Source: an uncultured Oscillospiraceae bacterium (GTDB lineage Bacteria; Bacillota; Clostridia; Oscillospirales; Acutalibacteraceae). From it: a stretch of 8,324 nt of DNA. The notes under the pieces were generated by a model that saw only the letters and a program-made list of their open reading frames with translations, was not told where the DNA came from and did not search any database. Below, piece by piece: positions 6,090-8,324 of this stretch. The stretch lies in assembly GCA_900554535.1 (NCBI GenBank), contig USIA01000079.1, positions 1 through 8,324 on the forward strand. The letters are read 5' to 3'. Numbering within the stretch: position 1 is the stretch's first letter; each line of letters begins with the position of its first letter. The position numbers were made by a program, and so were the translations under genes.

Positions 6090-7478
6090 TTATTTTTCTT
6101 CTGCCGCTTCTTTTGCCCGGTAGCGGTCCACAATCAGGTTCGCGCACTGATAGACATTGCCCCCGCCGAGCGTCAGGATTAAATCGCCCGGCTCAACGCG
6201 CGCCATCACGTAGTCCGCAATTTCGGGGAAAGTCTTTCGGTAAACGCCGCCGGGGATCTTTTTGACCAGGTCTTCGGCGTAGATGTTGTAGGTGTTCGTC
6301 TCGCGCACCGGCAGAATTTCCGACACGACCACGTGGTCCGGAATCGTGAGGGCCTTGGCGAAATCGTCGAGCAGCATGGCGGTACGGCTGTACGTATGCG
6401 GCTGAAAAATGGCCCACACAGCATGAAATCCCATTTCCATGGCCGCAGAGAGCGTGGCTTTCAGCTCGGTCGGATGATGGGCAAAGTCGTCTGCCACCGT
6501 GATGCCGTCGAATTTTCCGAGAATTTCAAAGCGGCGGTGTACGCCCTTGAAGCCGTGCAGGCTCTTTTGCAGGGAAGCGGTCGGCACACCGAGCAGATCG
6601 CACGCGGCGAATGCAGCCAGCGCATTGTAGATATTGTGGCGGCCGGGGATCGAGAGCTGAATATTGCACAGAATCTTGCCGCCCTTCATGACGTCAAAGT
6701 CTTCACGCGCGCCTTTGCAGTCCGCAATGTTGACGGCGCGGTAGTTGCAGCCTTCGCTCTCGCCGAAGGTGATGATTTTTGCGTTTGTGATGCCGTCAAT
6801 GGCCAGCATGGCCTCCGGGTCGTCGCGATTGACAACCAGATAACCCGAGGCCTGCTTGGCAAATTGGTGGAAGGATTTTACGATGTTGTCGAGCGTTTTA
6901 AAATAGTCGAGGTGGTCGGCGTCCACGTTCAGGATGACCGCCAGCCACGGATGCAGCTGCAAGAAAGTGTCCACATATTCGCACGATTCCACGACGATTT
7001 TATCGTGCCCGCCGGGCCGGCCGTTTGCACCGATGGAGGGCAGCTGGCCGCCGATGATGGCGGAGGGGTCCATCCCCGCGTCGATCAGTGCGGTCGTGAT
7101 GAGGCCGGTCGTCGTGGTCTTGCCGTGGGTTCCGGAAACGCAGATGCTGTGCGGATAGCGGGAGGTCACCATGCCGAGCATCACGCTGCGCTCTACGCAG
7201 GGGATACCGCGCGCCCGCGCTGCGGCCAATTCCGGGTTGTCCGCCTTAATGGCCGCCGAATAGACGACAAGCTCCGCGTCTTTGAGGTTCTCCGGACGTT
7301 GTCCCATATAGACCGGGATTCCGTATGTCTTGATGCGGTCCAGTGTATCGGATTCCGCCGCGTCGGAGCCGGATACCAGATAGCCACGGTGGATCAGGAT
7401 CTCGGCAATCGGGCACATGCCGCTGCCGCCGATGCCGATAAAATGAACCCGCTTGACTTTTGCCAAAATATCATCCAT
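6090..7478 (-). CDS. murC: UDP-N-acetylmuramate--L-alanine ligase
   Basis: MurC adds L-alanine to UDP-MurNAc with ATP, the first amino-acid step of peptidoglycan precursor synthesis in the cytoplasm. The 462 residues show three Mur-ligase domains: a Rossmann-type substrate domain (HFIGIGGSGM at 12-21), the ATP domain (GTHGKTTTT at 116-124, then CEYVDTFLQLHPWLAVILNVDADHLDYF), and a C-terminal domain (VADDFAHHPTELKATL, FQPHTYSRT). The CEYVDTFL variant is, as I recall it, usual for clostridial MurC. I start at the ATG at 7478; the TTG twelve bases upstream directly abuts the AAGGAG (7496-7491) and is too close to be used. Spacing to the ATG is 12 bases, rather long. It is outside any visible division/cell-wall gene cluster and is followed by a LUD gene. 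Confidence 0.96.
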   Translation of the reverse strand: MDDILAKVKRVHFIGIGGSGMCPIAEILIHRGYLVSGSDAAESDTLDRIKTYGIPVYMGQRPENLKDAELVVYSAAIKADNPELAAARARGIPCVERSVMLGMVTSRYPHSICVSGTHGKTTTTGLITTALIDAGMDPSAIIGGQLPSIGANGRPGGHDKIVVESCEYVDTFLQLHPWLAVILNVDADHLDYFKTLDNIVKSFHQFAKQASGYLVVNRDDPEAMLAIDGITNAKIITFGESEGCNYRAVNIADCKGAREDFDVMKGGKILCNIQLSIPGRHNIYNALAAFAACDLLGVPTASLQKSLHGFKGVHRRFEILGKFDGITVADDFAHHPTELKATLSAAMEMGFHAVWAIFQPHTYSRTAMLLDDFAKALTIPDHVVVSEILPVRETNTYNIYAEDLVKKIPGGVYRKTFPEIADYVMARVEPGDLILTLGGGNVYQCANLIVDRYRAKEAAEEK

Positions 7479-7504
7479 GAATGGAAGCAACTCCTTTTTC
7501 CATT

Positions 7505-7556
7505 GAAAAAGCCCCGTACATTCGGCTCGTCAGAAAAGCCATGATGGGCTTTCTTT
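7505..7556 (-). promoter_or_regulatory. Structured leader of murC
   Basis: In the minus-strand leader, AAAGCCC (7552-7546) can pair either with a nearby GGCTTT (7540-7535, 6-base loop) or with GGGCTTT (7514-7508), which is followed by a short U run. The two pairings exclude each other, as in an attenuator. On the plus strand the first hairpin is followed by CTTTTCTTCT and could instead stop rightward transcription. No known riboswitch is recognised. Confidence 0.3.
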
Positions 7557-7565
7557 TCTTCTCTT

Positions 7566-7594
7566 ATCATAATCATTTTCGGGTTCAAATGCAA
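7566..7594 (-). promoter_or_regulatory. Predicted SigA-type promoter of murC
   Basis: Minus-strand -35 TTGCAT (7594-7589), a 17-bp spacer and -10 TATGAT (7571-7566) lie about 80 bases upstream of the murC start. The -10 matches consensus at 5 of 6 positions. The -35 overlaps the edge of the left copy of the 26-bp direct repeat by one base. Confidence 0.6.
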
Positions 7595-7619
7595 GGGATG
7601 CGCGGAAAAACGACCGGAT
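7594..7619. repeat. 26-bp direct repeat, left copy
   Basis: The copy starts AGGGATGCGCGG and ends ACGACCGGAT. It equals the copy at 7740-7765 at 25 of 26 positions; the only difference is 7612 (G) against 7758 (C). The copies are 146 bp apart in the murC/dpaA intergenic region. Confidence 0.85.
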
Positions 7620-7623
7620 ATAA

Positions 7624-7639
7624 GTTGTGGGTGCACAAC
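7624..7639. repeat. Short dyad between the direct repeats
   Basis: GTTGTG (7624-7629) and CACAAC (7634-7639) are perfect arms around a 4-base centre. This is operator-like in form, but short enough to arise by chance. Confidence 0.35.
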
Positions 7640-7671
7640 ACCTATTGAATGGTGAAAAGAAAACTGTCGGA

Positions 7672-7687
7672 GGATGCAGGTGCATCC
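7672..7687. repeat. Perfect dyad GGATGCA-GG-TGCATCC
   Basis: Seven-base perfect arms with a 2-base centre lie midway between the two direct-repeat copies. The centre is too tight for a good RNA hairpin, so a protein-binding site is more likely than an RNA structure. Confidence 0.4.
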
Positions 7688-7739
7688 GTCTGAAGTGCGC
7701 GGCAACACGGCAGTCTGACAGGTTTGACAGACAGGCAAG

Positions 7740-7765
7740 AGGGATGCGCGGAAAAACCACCGGAT
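7740..7765. repeat. 26-bp direct repeat, right copy
   Basis: This is the second copy of the element at 7594-7619, ending ACCACCGGAT. It lies 15 bases upstream of the predicted dpaA -35 element and about 70 bases before the dpaA start codon. Confidence 0.85.
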
Positions 7766-7780
7766 TTCTTTCCAGCGCGC

Positions 7781-7808
7781 ACAGGAAAGGGGGCAGCTCC
7801 ATAGTATG
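7781..7808 (+). promoter_or_regulatory. SigK-like promoter of dpaA
   Basis: AC (7781-7782), a 17-base spacer and CATAGTATG (7800-7808) match the SigK pattern AC-N17-CATAnnnTA except for the last base. Transcription would start near 7815, about 18 bases before the ATG. SigK control is known for the dipicolinate synthase operon of Bacillus and fits the role; use here is inferred. Confidence 0.5.
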
Positions 7809-7832
7809 GTACATGACATTTGGAGGGGATCC

Positions 7833-8324
7833 ATGATGATAGATCGCATTCATTTCGGTATTGTGGGCGGGGACCAGCGCCAGACCGCCCTGGCGGATTC
7901 TATCGCCGGGGATGGCTTTACGGTGTATGCCTGTGGCTTCGACAATGCTGTTTTTGACCGAGATGTACGAAAGGCAGACCTCAAAACGACAGCCGCCGCA
8001 TGCGATGTACTGCTGCTGCCGCTGCCTGTCACGATAGACGGAAAAACGCTGAAGGCTGTCTATGCTGCCAGCCCGATTCCACTGGACGAGGATTTTGCTG
8101 CGCTGCTTGCCGGCCGCCAGGTTTTTGGCGGAATGGTCGACCGCGCCGAGGCCGTCTGTCCGGCACTTTGCGAGCGGCATTTGCGCGACTATTACGCGCG
8201 CGAAGAATTTGCCCTGCGCAACGCTGCCGTCACAGCGGAGGGGGCGCTGGAATATGCCATGCACGAATATCCCGGCACGCTGTGTGGAAGCCGTTGCCTG
8301 GTGGCGGGCTTTGGGCGGATTGGC
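7833..8324 (+). CDS. dpaA: Dipicolinate synthase subunit A, N-terminal part (cut by window end)
   Basis: The frame runs open for 164 codons to the window edge, a little over half of the family's roughly 300 residues. It begins MMIDRIHFGIVGGDQRQ, the typical DpaA/SpoVFA start, continues through the DpaA N-terminal domain (LLLPLPVTIDGKTL), and reaches the second, NAD(P)-binding domain at LVAGFGRIG (156-164). With DpaB, the protein oxidises the dihydrodipicolinate-pathway intermediate to dipicolinic acid in the mother cell, for loading into the spore core. The start at 7833 has GGAGG (7822-7826) six bases upstream; the second ATG at 7836 is possible too. dpaB would be expected just beyond the window. 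The gene marks the host as an endospore former. Confidence 0.92.
   Translation, partial: MMIDRIHFGIVGGDQRQTALADSIAGDGFTVYACGFDNAVFDRDVRKADLKTTAAACDVLLLPLPVTIDGKTLKAVYAASPIPLDEDFAALLAGRQVFGGMVDRAEAVCPALCERHLRDYYAREEFALRNAAVTAEGALEYAMHEYPGTLCGSRCLVAGFGRIG

Noticed and set aside
6333..7544. Plus-strand open frame of 403 codons across murC
   Set aside because: It is antisense to a murC with all motifs intact. Its translation has no recognisable domain, and long antisense frames are common in GC-rich coding DNA.
7627..7836. Plus-strand open frame of 69 codons upstream of dpaA
   Set aside because: It spans the dyad, the right direct repeat and the promoter. It has no ribosome binding site, and the product is a low-quality Arg/Gly-rich string.
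7530..8264. Minus-strand open frame of 244 codons across dpaA and its promoter region
   Set aside because: It lies opposite the clear dpaA frame and extends through the repeat-bearing intergenic region. Its translation resembles no family that I know.
1..8324. CRISPR array, insertion sequence or transposase
   Set aside because: I found no regularly spaced repeats, no terminal inverted repeats bounding a transposase frame, and no recombinase motif.

Overview
The window most likely comes from a spore-forming, Gram-positive Clostridia, possibly a GC-rich Oscillospiraceae/Ruminococcaceae-like lineage. This rests on purine-rich Shine-Dalgarno sites, a clostridial-type MurC, a tRNA with its CCA encoded, and the first half of a dipicolinate synthase subunit A gene, which is an endospore marker. 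The genus is an inference.

The window has two halves of visibly different composition. The left half (about 1-4740) is AT-richer and holds an accessory-looking cluster. A MocR/GabR-type regulator (GntR-like DNA-binding head fused to an aminotransferase-like domain) lies on the + strand. It is divergent from a tightly packed minus-strand operon encoding an arylamine N-acetyltransferase (NAT), a small HdrB-like protein with two cysteine-rich CCG domains, and a MATE-family efflux transporter. A doubtful small membrane ORF follows the transporter, and the ribosome binding site and start codon of another minus-strand gene sit at the left edge. The 153-bp divergent promoter region carries three GAACCARTTT-like half-sites that could be the regulator's operator. 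The arrangement suggests a sense, N-acetylate and export unit for an amine or arylamine compound. That function is inferred, and the role of the HdrB-like protein is open.

The middle (4742-5167) is a roughly 430-bp non-coding stretch with several hairpins. It ends in two terminator-like structures behind a minus-strand tRNA-Leu(CAA), which has a clear promoter (TTGCAA, 17 bp, TATAAT).

The right half (about 5330-8324) is GC-rich and looks like core chromosome. A minus-strand unit contains murC followed by a LUD-domain protein with a four-cysteine cluster, and ends in a strong hairpin terminator. Divergent from murC is dpaA (spoVFA), cut off by the window end. The 340-bp region between murC and dpaA holds a SigA-like promoter for murC, a SigK-like promoter for dpaA, a 26-bp direct repeat with one mismatch, and two short dyads. 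I found no CRISPR array, transposase, integrase or rRNA.
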